Assembly: GCF_009725235.1 (NCBI RefSeq)
Contig: NZ_WJFC01000001.1
Span: forward strand, 62,001 to 126,000
Origin: Scytonema sp. UIC 10036
Lineage (GTDB): Bacteria > Cyanobacteriota > Cyanobacteriia > Cyanobacteriales > Nostocaceae
DNA: 64,000 nucleotides
Direction: 5' to 3'
Shown piece after piece: positions 44,046 to 52,191 of the stretch (the stretch's first letter is position 1; each line of letters opens with the position of its first letter). Both the position numbers and the translations under genes were made by a program. The notes below the pieces were generated by a model. That model saw only the letters and a program-made list of their open reading frames with translations, ran no database searches and was not told where the DNA came from.

Positions 44046-44795
44046 TTAATGTGTTGGGCTACTATTAGAAATTTGCCTTAAGCGATCGCTACGTTTTTGC
44101 ATTTCTTGACGTTGAACATCTGTTAATGTCTTTGTTGCATCTGGTTCTTCTAATGTTGCTAAATCTTGTAGGAGGGTTGAAACTATCTTTGCTGGTTTTT
44201 TCTCGTGAGAAAGTTTAAGAGCTTCATCGAAGGCGTCATACCATAAACCGGCTTCAGCATATAAGTCTGCTTTTTTGGTTCCGTCTTTTGTTATGGAAAG
44301 TTGTTTTGACAGGGAAGAGGGCATTTCTACTACCGTAAACTCTGCTCTTTCTACTAAATATTCCTGCTGACAATTGATAACAGTTTGCAAAAGGTATTTT
44401 TGCCCTACAGTTAATCCTGGTTGATTTTCTGGTAAGGAGTATTTGTTAATACCTGAAGAACTTGACACTAATACTGGTTGACCGATTGATTTTGATGGTT
44501 CATTTTTAGCATCAAACTCAAAAATTTGGAACTCTACTGGATAAGAATTAGATACAAACCAAGCGAATGTGGGGTAACGAGAAGTTGTTTCTCCAATGTG
44601 TTTTTTAGGTGCAAGTATTGTTAAGGGTATTTTATCTTGCGGACATCCCCTTCCACCTCCTGTTCGAGTATAGTCACTAGGAGGCTTTTGACTGCGAGGG
44701 GGTACGTAACGCGCTATGGCTAAGGAAGCCGTTGTTAAAGATATACTTAGGATACAGCCACTTACTAGCCAGGGGTTTAAAAGTTGTTTTTTCAT
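44046..44795 (-). CDS. DUF928 family exported protein
   Basis: 249 residues with a signal peptide (LVSGCILSISLTTASLAIAR). DUF928 features are a Gly-rich GRGCPQDK-type segment, PLTILAPKKHIGETTSRYPT, TFAWFVSNSYPVEFQIFEFD and a C-terminal region DLYAEAGLWYDAFDEALKLS. The last 4 nt of the upstream sensor kinase overlap its start, so it belongs to the same operon. DUF928 genes often accompany CHASE2 and CHAT genes in cyanobacteria. It is presumably a periplasmic partner of the sensor, but the biochemical role is unknown. Confidence 0.8.
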   Translation of the reverse strand: MKKQLLNPWLVSGCILSISLTTASLAIARYVPPRSQKPPSDYTRTGGGRGCPQDKIPLTILAPKKHIGETTSRYPTFAWFVSNSYPVEFQIFEFDAKNEPSKSIGQPVLVSSSSGINKYSLPENQPGLTVGQKYLLQTVINCQQEYLVERAEFTVVEMPSSLSKQLSITKDGTKKADLYAEAGLWYDAFDEALKLSHEKKPAKIVSTLLQDLATLEEPDATKTLTDVQRQEMQKRSDRLRQISNSSPTH

Positions 44796-46753
44796 AAGCT
44801 GCGTTGTAAATTTTTTGTTAAAAATTTCAATTTTCTCTGAAAATATGCCTTCAGCCTAGATTTCATTGTTGAAATCCAACTCCTAGTACCTGCAAAAGGC
44901 CAAGTTAACTCACACACAGTTCCTTTAGGCGTCGCACGCTCTCGGTTAAAATATCCTCCTAGTTGTTTTGCCAAATTTTTACTGTCTTTGGTTCCTTTGC
45001 TTTCATAGTTGGAACGGATACCCAATCCATTATCTCTAATTTTTAGACTATACCATCCTTGTTGTTTTGTTCCTGTAGCAGATAAACGCGTGACTCCCTC
45101 AGCGTGTTTTCCAACATTGCATAAAGCTTCTTCAAGAAATTGACAAAGTTCTCGCTTGCGTTCAATAGTTAAAAATTGCTCTTCTAAAGGGTCAAAGGAG
45201 CGAACTTTAACTTTGAGAGTTTGAAAGTAGGGAAGATTTCGTTCAATAGTACTACTGTAAACTTCATAGAAAAGTTCATGAATTGGACGCTTTAAATTTA
45301 TTTTTAAGCCACTTCCCAAACGGAGGCTTTCTTCTAGATTAAGAGTTTGTCGTGTTAAATATTCACCAATATCTCTGATTTCTAAATTCAAATTTTTTAA
45401 ATTAGTTAGTAATTCTTCTTTAGATAGCTCGTGATTTTGTACATTCCTTAACAGCGCGGCTAAGGTTTGTAATGGTCCATTGTGGATTTCTGTGAATGCC
45501 ATCTCAATGGTGTGTTGTCGTATCACAATTTGAGCTTTTAAAGATTGCTCATACTGATAGCAAGCACTCAGCAAAAAATTTATTCCTAAAATTAATAAGA
45601 CTGGCGCTACAGGTATCCACAAACCCCAAATAAGCAATGTATAATAGCTTATTGCAATCAAAGCACTACTACTTAAACTAACAGCAAACAGGTTGCGCCA
45701 CGGGGATTTAATCATCAAACTTAAACCAATGGTAATGGAACCCCAACCTAGTATCCATATATATTCCCACTCCTCTGACCAAGTTTTTATAAGTGGTCGC
45801 GATCCCAAAACAGCATTAATAATTTGACTGACAGCATGAGCATGAAATTCGACTCCATAAATCTGTCCGTGCAATTTCAATCCAGAAATTGCTGAGGTAT
45901 TAAACAAGTCACCAGCACTAATCGCTGTCATACCAATCATGACAATGCGATCGCGTATCCAATCGGGTTGAAAATTTTCCGTTTTGATATCGTTAAGTGA
46001 TACTATTCTAAATAGTTCTGTTCCATTGCGAAAATTGAGCAGAACTTGAACCCCTCCTGCATCAGTTCCCACATACCCGCCAAAGTTGGGTAAAAAGCGA
46101 GGAAGTTCAGTAGCAGCAAATCTCATAGTGTGGCTGTCAGATATTCCATTTTTAAGAGGAATATCTTTCTGAGATAAATAAGCTTCTGCTAAACGCAGAG
46201 AAAAAGAAAATTTATAGTCATTAGAGTCTAAAGGATTTGGTGCGCCAAGGAGAATGCGCCTGTATTTAGTATCTTTATCGGGAATAATATCCGAAAATCC
46301 AATTCGTTCAGAGGGTAAATTTGGTATTGAAGAAAACCGATCGGGTAGGAATATTTTCTCAATACCAATGAAGTTTTTGCTTTGCCTTGCAAGCTCGACG
46401 AGTTCCTTACGACCGGGTTCTACGGGTACGTTTCTTGCAATATCAAGTCCAATTGCTATCGGTTTGTAAGCCTGCAATTTTTTGATAATTTCAGTAATTT
46501 CTCCATCCGGTATTGGGTATTTTCCTACACTTTCGATATCAGCTTCATTAATGCCAACTATCAAAATTTTTTCCTCTACCGATTCATAGGAGCGCCAACT
46601 CAGAAAGATATCAAAAATTCCCCATTCTAAGAATTGCAGCCAACCACTCAGACGAGCTATTATGACCAATAAAACAACAACTAATCCCAACCGTTTTCCC
46701 AAACGCAAAATAGTACATTTCTCTTTTAAGAGCCTCCAAATATCTCGCTGCAT
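44792..46753 (-). CDS. CHASE2-domain sensor histidine kinase
   Basis: 653 residues. One membrane helix (~22-38, LGLVVVLLVIIARLSGWL) leads into an extracytoplasmic CHASE2 domain (~45-320: VEEKILIVGINEADIESVGK, AYKPIAIGLDIARN, RIVMIGMTAISAGDLF, GVEFHAHAVSQIINAVL). Three helices (~331-400) return to the cytoplasm. The dimerisation/phosphorylation box holds His424 (FTEIHNGPLQTLAALLRN), as in NarL-partner kinases. The ATPase shows EALCNVGKHAEG (N box) and LKIRDNGLGI (G1). It lies 12 bp upstream of nothing but DUF928 and directly after the response-regulator gene, its evident partner. Confidence 0.85.
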   Translation of the reverse strand: MQRDIWRLLKEKCTILRLGKRLGLVVVLLVIIARLSGWLQFLEWGIFDIFLSWRSYESVEEKILIVGINEADIESVGKYPIPDGEITEIIKKLQAYKPIAIGLDIARNVPVEPGRKELVELARQSKNFIGIEKIFLPDRFSSIPNLPSERIGFSDIIPDKDTKYRRILLGAPNPLDSNDYKFSFSLRLAEAYLSQKDIPLKNGISDSHTMRFAATELPRFLPNFGGYVGTDAGGVQVLLNFRNGTELFRIVSLNDIKTENFQPDWIRDRIVMIGMTAISAGDLFNTSAISGLKLHGQIYGVEFHAHAVSQIINAVLGSRPLIKTWSEEWEYIWILGWGSITIGLSLMIKSPWRNLFAVSLSSSALIAISYYTLLIWGLWIPVAPVLLILGINFLLSACYQYEQSLKAQIVIRQHTIEMAFTEIHNGPLQTLAALLRNVQNHELSKEELLTNLKNLNLEIRDIGEYLTRQTLNLEESLRLGSGLKINLKRPIHELFYEVYSSTIERNLPYFQTLKVKVRSFDPLEEQFLTIERKRELCQFLEEALCNVGKHAEGVTRLSATGTKQQGWYSLKIRDNGLGIRSNYESKGTKDSKNLAKQLGGYFNRERATPKGTVCELTWPFAGTRSWISTMKSRLKAYFQRKLKFLTKNLQRSL

Positions 46754-46765
46754 ACTATTAATAAC

Positions 46766-47476
46766 CTAGTCAATCAAACCTTCTTCTCTAGCCCTAATTT
46801 CAGTTTCAATTCTGATATTCTTGCCATCTTTCTTGCAATCTTCAGGATAAACACCTAAAACGTCTTGGACTTTAGTCCAGTAATTACGTACCGTGCGTTC
46901 AGCAACAACCATCCTATCTGCGATCGCTCTATCTGTTAATCCTTCTTCAAAAGCTAACCTCAGAAGCTCTAACCACTCTGGTTTTACTTCTATTTTTCTT
47001 CCTAAATCCCTTGTATGGGTTCCTCCCTCAATAGCAAGATGTATTCTGGTTAGCATCTCCTGTTCGGAAAGCCCTTTATCAGCGACTGTAAACCCTGCTT
47101 GATGATTATCTATCTCGTGTCTAATTCGTGCTAAAGCCTTAACGTAACTGCTTTGCACCATAAGATTAAGATTGGGATAATTTTTCATTAAGTTTTGCAG
47201 GAGTTGCAAACCTGTATCAATTTGGGCTGTCATCCCTGGTTGTTCCGGAATAGAAAGATCTACAACAACGAGATCGGGCTGAGAGTTTGATAACTGCTTA
47301 ACAGCATCTTGTGCAGTTTTAGCTGTGAGGAACTCAGCAGTTGGGTACTGTTGGCGCAATATATCAAGAGTTCCACCTAAAATTAACTGGTGGTCATCGA
47401 TGACAAGAAGTTTTAACTTTGCTCGCTGTGCTAAATTTTGGCTCATCATTAAATCTTTCAAATTTGTTGTCATCAT
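46766..47476 (-). CDS. NarL/LuxR-type response regulator
   Basis: 236 residues; starts at 47476 or at one of the internal Met codons up to residue 11. The receiver domain has the acidic pocket in LLVIDDHQLILGG and phosphoacceptor Asp73 in LVVVDLSIPEQPG. The C-terminal HTH is FEEGLTDRAIADRMVVAERT and VRNYWTKVQDVLGV. It starts the operon with the CHASE2 kinase (12-bp gap) and DUF928. A phased TGC palindrome (copy e) lies 217 bp upstream, so it might autoregulate through it. Its unusually long receiver loop (EQPGMTAQIDTGLQLLQNLM) is typical of cyanobacterial members. Confidence 0.85.
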   Translation of the reverse strand: MMTTNLKDLMMSQNLAQRAKLKLLVIDDHQLILGGTLDILRQQYPTAEFLTAKTAQDAVKQLSNSQPDLVVVDLSIPEQPGMTAQIDTGLQLLQNLMKNYPNLNLMVQSSYVKALARIRHEIDNHQAGFTVADKGLSEQEMLTRIHLAIEGGTHTRDLGRKIEVKPEWLELLRLAFEEGLTDRAIADRMVVAERTVRNYWTKVQDVLGVYPEDCKKDGKNIRIETEIRAREEGLID

Positions 47477-47479
47477 TTT

Positions 47480-47578
47480 AGTGGATAGTGGATAGTGGAT
47501 AGTGGATAGTGGATAGTAGATAGTGGATAGTGGATAGTAGATAGTGGATAGTGGATAGTGGATAGTGGATAGTGGTCA
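47480..47578. repeat. Heptameric short tandem repeat array
   Basis: About fourteen tandem copies of the heptamer GTGGATA, with some AGATA variants. Same STRR class as 16837-16975, with a different unit. It lies immediately upstream of the response-regulator start and separates it from operator copy e. Confidence 0.75.
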
Positions 47579-47693
47579 AATCCGGACATTAGGAGCGATG
47601 TAGCTACTAACAACTAACCACTATCCACTAACAACTAACAGCTTTTTTGCAATACGTGCTTCTGATTGTAATGAAGGAATAAAAAGCAGTCCA

Positions 47694-47726
47694 GGCAGAA
47701 AACTGCACACTATTGTGCTCACCAAA
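47694..47726. promoter_or_regulatory. Phased TGC half-site palindrome, copy e
   Basis: GGCAGAAAACTGCA (47694-47707) differs from the consensus palindrome at one base; TGCTCACCAAA follows 22 bp on (47716). Weaker than copies a-d. It is 217 bp upstream of the response-regulator gene (minus) and ~240 bp before the DUF932 gene (plus). Confidence 0.4.
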
Positions 47727-47779
47727 GTATGTTAATTAACTTTGCAGAAATTAATAACGTACAGTAGATTTCAACTTGG

Positions 47780-47848
47780 TGAGGTACAAAAATTACCCCC
47801 CTCTGTCCCCCCAAGGTATCGGGGGGATGAAAGGGGGGTGAACCTCAT
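47780..47848. repeat. REP-like palindrome (CCCCCC/GGGGGG type), copy 2
   Basis: GTGAGGTACAAAAATTACCC… to …GGGGGGTGAACCTCATT, the inverted counterpart of 33168-33234. Long perfect arms would form a very stable stem. Confidence 0.65.
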
Positions 47849-47946
47849 TCAGAAGCAAAGCGCTGTAAGTTTACCGCTCGTGCTAAGGAGTCATTTTTTT
47901 TAGATACACAAGTGTTACAATAATGTATTCGCTTGGAGGTTTGCAT

Positions 47947-48939
47947 ATGGCACACCAATTTGAGTCTGGATTTTTCGTAGCCAAAGCTGCATGGCACGGT
48001 TTGGGAACAGTTTTAAATAAACCACCTACTACCTCAGAAGCAATAGTCCAAGCGGGACTCAATTGGCGGGTGATGGAAGAGCCAATATATCGACTCACAG
48101 AAGAACAAGAAGTTTTGCACAAAAACCTGATTCGAGATAGCGATCGCCACATTCTAGGAACAGTTAAGTACGACTACGTACCCCTGCAAAATCAGGATGC
48201 TTTCCGGTGGTTTGACCCATTGATTGAAAAAGGGGGTGTAGAACTGGAAGCGGCTGGTAGTCTTCAGCAAGGTAAGAGAGTTTGGGTTCTGGCAAAAATC
48301 GTTTCTACTGAAGCCGCTATTCTCCCTGGAGACTGGGTGCGCCCCTACTTGTTATTGCACAACTCTCATGATGGCTCATCAGCTGTATGGATTCAATTTA
48401 CTCCAATTCGTGTCGTCTGCTGGAATACTCTCAGTGGAGCTGCTGCACATCGCTTTGGAGATTTATGGAAGAAGAAGGCAATTTGTATCCCCCATACTAT
48501 CGATCTCCAAGCTCAACTGGCTAAAGTACAGGATTTAGTTAACTTAACAAAGCGGGAGTTTCATTTCAGCGTTGAAGAGTACCAAGCAATGGCAAATCAG
48601 GAACTCAACAGCGAACTATTTGCAACATACACGGGAGCGGTTTTAGGCATTCCCAGTCCTAGAATGCATCCTGATTGGAATCAACTTCTGGCTAACTTTG
48701 AGAATGGAATTGGGAATCAAGGCAAGACTCTTTGGGATGCTTACAACGCTATCACTCAATGGTTAGATCGTCAAAGAGGGACATCAGATGCAGAGAGATT
48801 AGAATCTACTTGGTTCGGTGCTAATGCTCAACTGCGTGTCAAAGCACATCAAGTCGCTTTAGACATGGTTCGTAATGCTCATAAAACTCGTGTGTACGAC
48901 GTTTTAAAAGTGCGTAGATGTGAAGCCACTTGTTGCTAG
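47947..48939 (+). CDS. DUF932 (phage/plasmid-like TIGR03299) protein
   Basis: 330 residues from the ATG at 47947, preceded by TTGGAGG at 7 nt; the in-frame ATG at 47923 lacks such a site. Family features are HQFESGFFVAKAAWHGLGTV, YRLTEEQEVLHKNLIRDSDR, VKYDYVPLQNQDAFRWFDPL, PYLLLHNSHDGSSAVWIQFT and PIRVVCWNTLS. The family occurs on phages, plasmids and in many cyanobacterial chromosomes and is used as a marker of mobile DNA. Its molecular function is not established. A perfect 13-bp hairpin follows the stop. Confidence 0.8.
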   Translation: MAHQFESGFFVAKAAWHGLGTVLNKPPTTSEAIVQAGLNWRVMEEPIYRLTEEQEVLHKNLIRDSDRHILGTVKYDYVPLQNQDAFRWFDPLIEKGGVELEAAGSLQQGKRVWVLAKIVSTEAAILPGDWVRPYLLLHNSHDGSSAVWIQFTPIRVVCWNTLSGAAAHRFGDLWKKKAICIPHTIDLQAQLAKVQDLVNLTKREFHFSVEEYQAMANQELNSELFATYTGAVLGIPSPRMHPDWNQLLANFENGIGNQGKTLWDAYNAITQWLDRQRGTSDAERLESTWFGANAQLRVKAHQVALDMVRNAHKTRVYDVLKVRRCEATCC

Positions 48940-48941
48940 CA

Positions 48942-48980
48942 AGATACCCGACTTTTGCAAAGTAGCGAAGTCGGGTATCT
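48942..48980. terminator. Strong hairpin after the DUF932 gene
   Basis: AGATACCCGACTT (48942-48954) pairs perfectly with AAGTCGGGTATCT (48968-48980) around a 13-nt loop. No T run follows, so it may protect the mRNA 3' end or be a dispersed repeat rather than a classical terminator. Confidence 0.45.
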
Positions 48981-49048
48981 GGGAAAAGTAAGAAAGCGAT
49001 CGCAGGTGCATTATGTGGCGTTATTCCAACGCTCAAACAAGATACTCG

Positions 49049-49144
49049 TTAGATTCCTCCTTTTTTACGAAGAAACTCAAACAAGTAGTCCCGTTGTTCT
49101 GTAGGTAACCTTTCAATGTAATGAATAATTTCTTGGAAAGTCAT
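49049..49144 (-). pseudogene. Duplicated N-terminal piece of an antitoxin gene
   Basis: 31 residues, MTFQEIIHYIERLPTEQRDY then LFEFLRKKGGI. It matches the first part of the antitoxin at 49491-49718 (MTLQEIINSIESLP…). About 80 bp of upstream sequence (49145-49225) also match 49719-49797. So a ~175-bp block, promoter plus gene start, was duplicated downstream of the toxin. Confidence 0.5.
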
Positions 49145-49229
49145 CAGAGAATTTTCTCTAAAGTAAACCCTACCTTTGCTAACTGTATTTTCATCTCTAA
49201 ATTAAAAGCTTCAGCCCCTATTCTACCAT

Positions 49230-49516
49230 TTAATAAACTTCATCATAACTACCAATGTCAATCAATAAAATAACCATTTCTAACAAATTTTCATCCTCAG
49301 AGGAATTAAAGATAATTCTACAATCATAAGCAACAGAACAAGACCACAACCCCTCTAAGTCTCCTGTTAACTTATGAGACTTCAAAGACGGTGTAAATGG
49401 ATCGTTTGCCAAAATCCTTAATACCTGAACAATTTGATTCTTTCATTGCGGGTTTTTATTGTAATCTTCCTAAAAGACCGCTTAAATCCACTACTCCAGA
49501 CAACTTCCATCATCAT
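49230..49516 (-). pseudogene. RelE/YoeB-type toxin with internal frameshift
   Basis: The N-terminal part MEVVWSSGFKRSFRKITIKT is in one frame and stops at RY. The C-terminal part QIVQVLRILANDPFTPSLKS, HKLTGDLEGLWSCSVAYDCR and LIDIGSYDEVY is in another. Together they form the standard ~90-residue toxin whose core phrase is SLKSHKLTGxLxGxWxCSVxYDCRIIF. A small insertion or deletion near 49435-49460 separates the frames. Confidence 0.65.
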
Positions 49517-49718
49517 CTCCTAGTAGATCGGCGATCAAATCATCAACGCTTCCCCTATGATCTGTCCCATCCTTAAAAGCCTGCATCACTTCCCGAGCAT
49601 TAGCCAAAATTTCAACCCGCCGATTTTCAATTCGTTGCTGGCAAAGAAACTCAAATAAATACTCTCGCTCTTCTTATGGTAAACTTTCAATGGAATTAAT
49701 AATTTCTTGTAAAGTCAT
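49491..49718 (-). pseudogene. Partner antitoxin with a nonsense codon
   Basis: 76 codons: MTLQEIINSIESLP, a TAA at 49674-49676, then EERDYLFEFL-like EEREYLFEFLCQQRIENRRV, EILANAREVMQAFKDGTDHR and DLIADLLGDDDGSCLE. The rest of the frame is intact, and its 3' end overlaps the toxin start as in functional pairs. With the toxin frameshifted as well, the module is dead. Confidence 0.6.
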
Positions 49719-49844
49719 CACAGAACTGCCTCCAAAGTAAACCCTACCTTTACTAACTCTATTTTAATCTCTCAATCCAAAGCCTCAGCCTCTTACATTT
49801 GTGCAACGCGATTGCAACAAGTTCGTCTGGTCGCTCGGCTCGGT

Positions 49845-50227
49845 GTAAATTGTCACTTGGTAGATCGTACATTGTCAATTACTCAAAACACCGAGTTTTC
49901 CCAGAATTTCATATCGGTTTGCTCCCGTTACGCGGCTGAAAATGTTCTCAATTCCAGCCGGATTGGTGAAATAAACTGCTTGTCTTCACGGATATTAAAC
50001 TCCTGGAAGCTGTGGAAGAGGTTTGCACCGCGAACTGCTCCACCATCAATGCGATCGCTATTGATTCCTCGGCTTAAAATATCGCGTACCACAACTGAAT
50101 TTTCAGCACCTAACGTTGTATCAGTTGTAATCTGTCCCCAATCGCGATCGCAACAGTTAGCGACTAAAATAATTCCTAGCCCTAACTTCCAGCACCAACC
50201 CCACTTATTGAGATGCACTACTCTCAT
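49845..50227 (-). pseudogene. Mosaic: TPS-adhesin N-terminus with frameshift, joined to a Uma2 start fragment
   Basis: 50227 downward: signal peptide (LGLGIILVANCC), ITTDTTLGAENSVVVRD, GGAVRGANLFHSFQEFNI. The frame then shifts near 49985 and VYFTNPAGIENIFSRVTGAN continues to a stop at 49875. The next 30 bp (49845-49874, encoding MYDLPSDN) equal the start region of the Uma2 gene at 27830-28714. Both pieces are incomplete. Confidence 0.6.
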
Positions 50228-50321
50228 TAGCCCCTAAAGTCGCTTGCTCTAACTACAATAAACCGGAGGCGACTGTGAAGGTTGTTACGATATGTAAATT
50301 ACTTGTTTTAAATTCACCAGT

Positions 50322-50477
50322 TCAAAATTTCGACTTCTCTAAAATATGGTTTGGAAAGTATTGTAGGTTAAAGAATACAAAGAAAGCGGGAGTATTTAGG
50401 GTGATATCGCCACCCCTGCCATTACGAGCAAATCCTAGTATACTGGAGTTTAGAATATTTTCATCTTCCGGTTAAGG
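50322..50477 (-). pseudogene. Small TPS-adhesin internal fragment
   Basis: The minus strand reads PEDENILNSSILGFARNGRG, then GDITLNTPAFF, a repeat-region signature of TPS exoproteins (GRGGDITLNTPAFF), and ends after unrelated residues at 50322. Probably part of the same decayed adhesin as the piece at 49875-50227. Confidence 0.5.
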
Positions 50478-50508
50478 TTCACAGTTTTCTAAAGTTTCGC
50501 ATAAACGA

Positions 50509-51354
50509 ATGTTTGCCTCCAAAAAATTTCTTATTTTGCTCATTACACTTCTCCTGACACTGACTGTCGGATGTACAATTCTTTTTCCAAAACAGGTTGC
50601 TACTAACCCTCACTTAGCATTTGGCAATCCAAGTAACGCCAGTAAAACTGACCCCAATAATTATTTAATAGAAAAACCTCAATATGTACTTTCATACAAT
50701 AGAGATAAAGGAATTCCAAACTGGGTCAGTTGGGAATTAAATCAGTCCTGGTTGGGCGAAGCACCACGGTCTAATAATTTTCGTCCTGATGATACCCTTC
50801 CGGAAGGTTGGTACCATGTCGCTCCCAACGATTACACGAAAAGCGGTTTTGACAAAGGACACATGGTACCTTCTGCAGATCGCAGCAATAATCCTGAAAA
50901 TAATGCTGCTACTTTTTTAATGACAAATATCATTCCCCAAGCACCTGATAACAATCAAGGTTACTGGGCGCGTCTGGAAGATTATGAGAGAACTCTAGCT
51001 AATCAAGGTAATGAGTTGCATATCATATCAGGAGTTTACGGTGAGAAAGGAACTATTGCTCAAGGAAAAGTTTCTATTCCCGCTAGAATATTTAAAATTA
51101 TTGTAGTGACACCACCTAATGAAAGTGTAAATAGCATTAATGAATTTACAAGAATTATTGCTGTTGATACTCCTAATATAAATGGAAATCGCGATGCTGA
51201 TTGGACTGAGTTTTTAACAAGTGTTGATGCTATTGAAAAAGAGACAGGTTATGATTTTCTATCTCATGTTAATCCTTCTACACAAAATATTGTAGAATCT
51301 AAAATTGCTCAAGTAACAGATCTAAAATTAAAGAGCAGAACGCGCAAGAAATAA
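50509..51354 (+). CDS. nucA: Secreted sugar-non-specific DNA/RNA endonuclease, NucA-like
   Basis: 281 residues. A lipoprotein-type signal (LLITLLLTLTVGC, Cys22) suggests export and possible lipid anchoring. The beta-beta-alpha-metal nuclease core has FDKGHMVPSADRSNNPENNA (His118 as general base; DKGH instead of the usual DRGH) and FLMTNIIPQAPDNNQGYW (metal-ligand Asn). HIISGVYGE follows. It closely parallels Anabaena NucA, a Mg/Mn-dependent nuclease that degrades DNA and RNA. The gene meets nuiA, its inhibitor, tail to tail. Confidence 0.9.
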   Translation: MFASKKFLILLITLLLTLTVGCTILFPKQVATNPHLAFGNPSNASKTDPNNYLIEKPQYVLSYNRDKGIPNWVSWELNQSWLGEAPRSNNFRPDDTLPEGWYHVAPNDYTKSGFDKGHMVPSADRSNNPENNAATFLMTNIIPQAPDNNQGYWARLEDYERTLANQGNELHIISGVYGEKGTIAQGKVSIPARIFKIIVVTPPNESVNSINEFTRIIAVDTPNINGNRDADWTEFLTSVDAIEKETGYDFLSHVNPSTQNIVESKIAQVTDLKLKSRTRKK

Positions 51355-51786
51355 CTAAGTTTCTACTACTTTTGTAGACAGCCCTGCTAAACGTTCGTTC
51401 GCTGTTTTACCTATGATATAAACATCAATATTGATAGTTCCAAAACGCATCACTTTGATGTTGTTAAGGTTTTCCTTCAAGATTTTGACAAGATTTTGAA
51501 ACTTCTTGACAGTCTTTTTGTCTTCTGAACTATGCCAGTCTTGTTCTGCGATCGCAACTTGAAAAAAAGAGTCAAGTTCAACAATCTCAACAGGCGTATC
51601 TAAAGGAAGCCCTATTTTTTGAATAACCAACTCAGGCGTAATATCCTTTTCTGCGGAATCATCCCAAAGAAAGACTTCAAAAGGATACTCAGACTCGCTC
51701 ATAAACAACAAGCCATCTGATGCTTGTTTTAGAACGTTAATCAAACCTGAGTGTTCTTGACCGGAAATTCTTGGCGACTTGCTCAT
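51355..51786 (-). CDS. nuiA: Nuclease A inhibitor, NuiA
   Basis: 143 residues. LKQASDGLLFMSESEYPFEV and FLWDDSAE, then IVELDSFFQVAIAEQDWHSS and DVYIIGKTANERLAGLSTKV-VET, reproduce Anabaena NuiA almost end to end, including the C-terminal STKVVET. NuiA binds NucA tightly and blocks its active site in the cytoplasm. The gene is convergent with nucA and begins its stop right after the nucA stop, so the two form a nuclease/immunity pair. Confidence 0.9.
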   Translation of the reverse strand: MSKSPRISGQEHSGLINVLKQASDGLLFMSESEYPFEVFLWDDSAEKDITPELVIQKIGLPLDTPVEIVELDSFFQVAIAEQDWHSSEDKKTVKKFQNLVKILKENLNNIKVMRFGTINIDVYIIGKTANERLAGLSTKVVET

Positions 51787-52191
51787 ACATTCACAAAAAC
51801 TACCTTACTATATTTTGTCTGTTGTCAGCTCCCAACCTACAAAAATTCTTATCCAAGCAGCGCTCATCCATAATACTGATACGAATTATACTCAAGACCC
51901 TCGTTCCTTACTAGAGTTTGTGTAGCTGATAAATTTGCTGCAGAACTGGAAGCGTTAGCGCCTGATTTTACTGAGTTAGCGATCGCAATCATATTCGGAT
52001 AACAGTGCAGACCCTGTTGACTACTAATACCATTTTGTCAGCAGTCTAGGTTTTTTATAAGTATCAGATGTCGTTGGGAGGCGGAGCCTCCCATAAGGCA
52101 TTCCCAGGCGGAGCCTGGGAACGAGGTGAGGGATCGGACTGATGGTTCGCCAACAGTATCCTTCAAGAAGCCGGGGATATAACTAACCAAT
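51787..52191. other. Gap with a possible gene remnant and a REP repeat
   Basis: Near 51925-51995 a plus-strand stretch reads ADKFAAELEALAPDFTELAI, coding-like but without start or family. The REP-like repeat at 52078-52130 (GGAGGCGGAGCCTCC, then GGCATTCCCAGGCGGAGCCT) is copy 3 of the family at 40180 and 43957. Confidence 0.4.
52078..52130. repeat. REP-like repeat, copy 3
   Basis: GGAGGCGGAGCCTCC plus CCCAGGCGGAGCCTGGGAAC and ACGAGGTGAG; a variant in which the second dyad has GGCGGAGCC instead of CCTGAGG. Confidence 0.7.

Noticed and set aside
47480..47578. CRISPR array
   Set aside because: Units are contiguous 7-bp repeats with no spacers; it is an STRR array.
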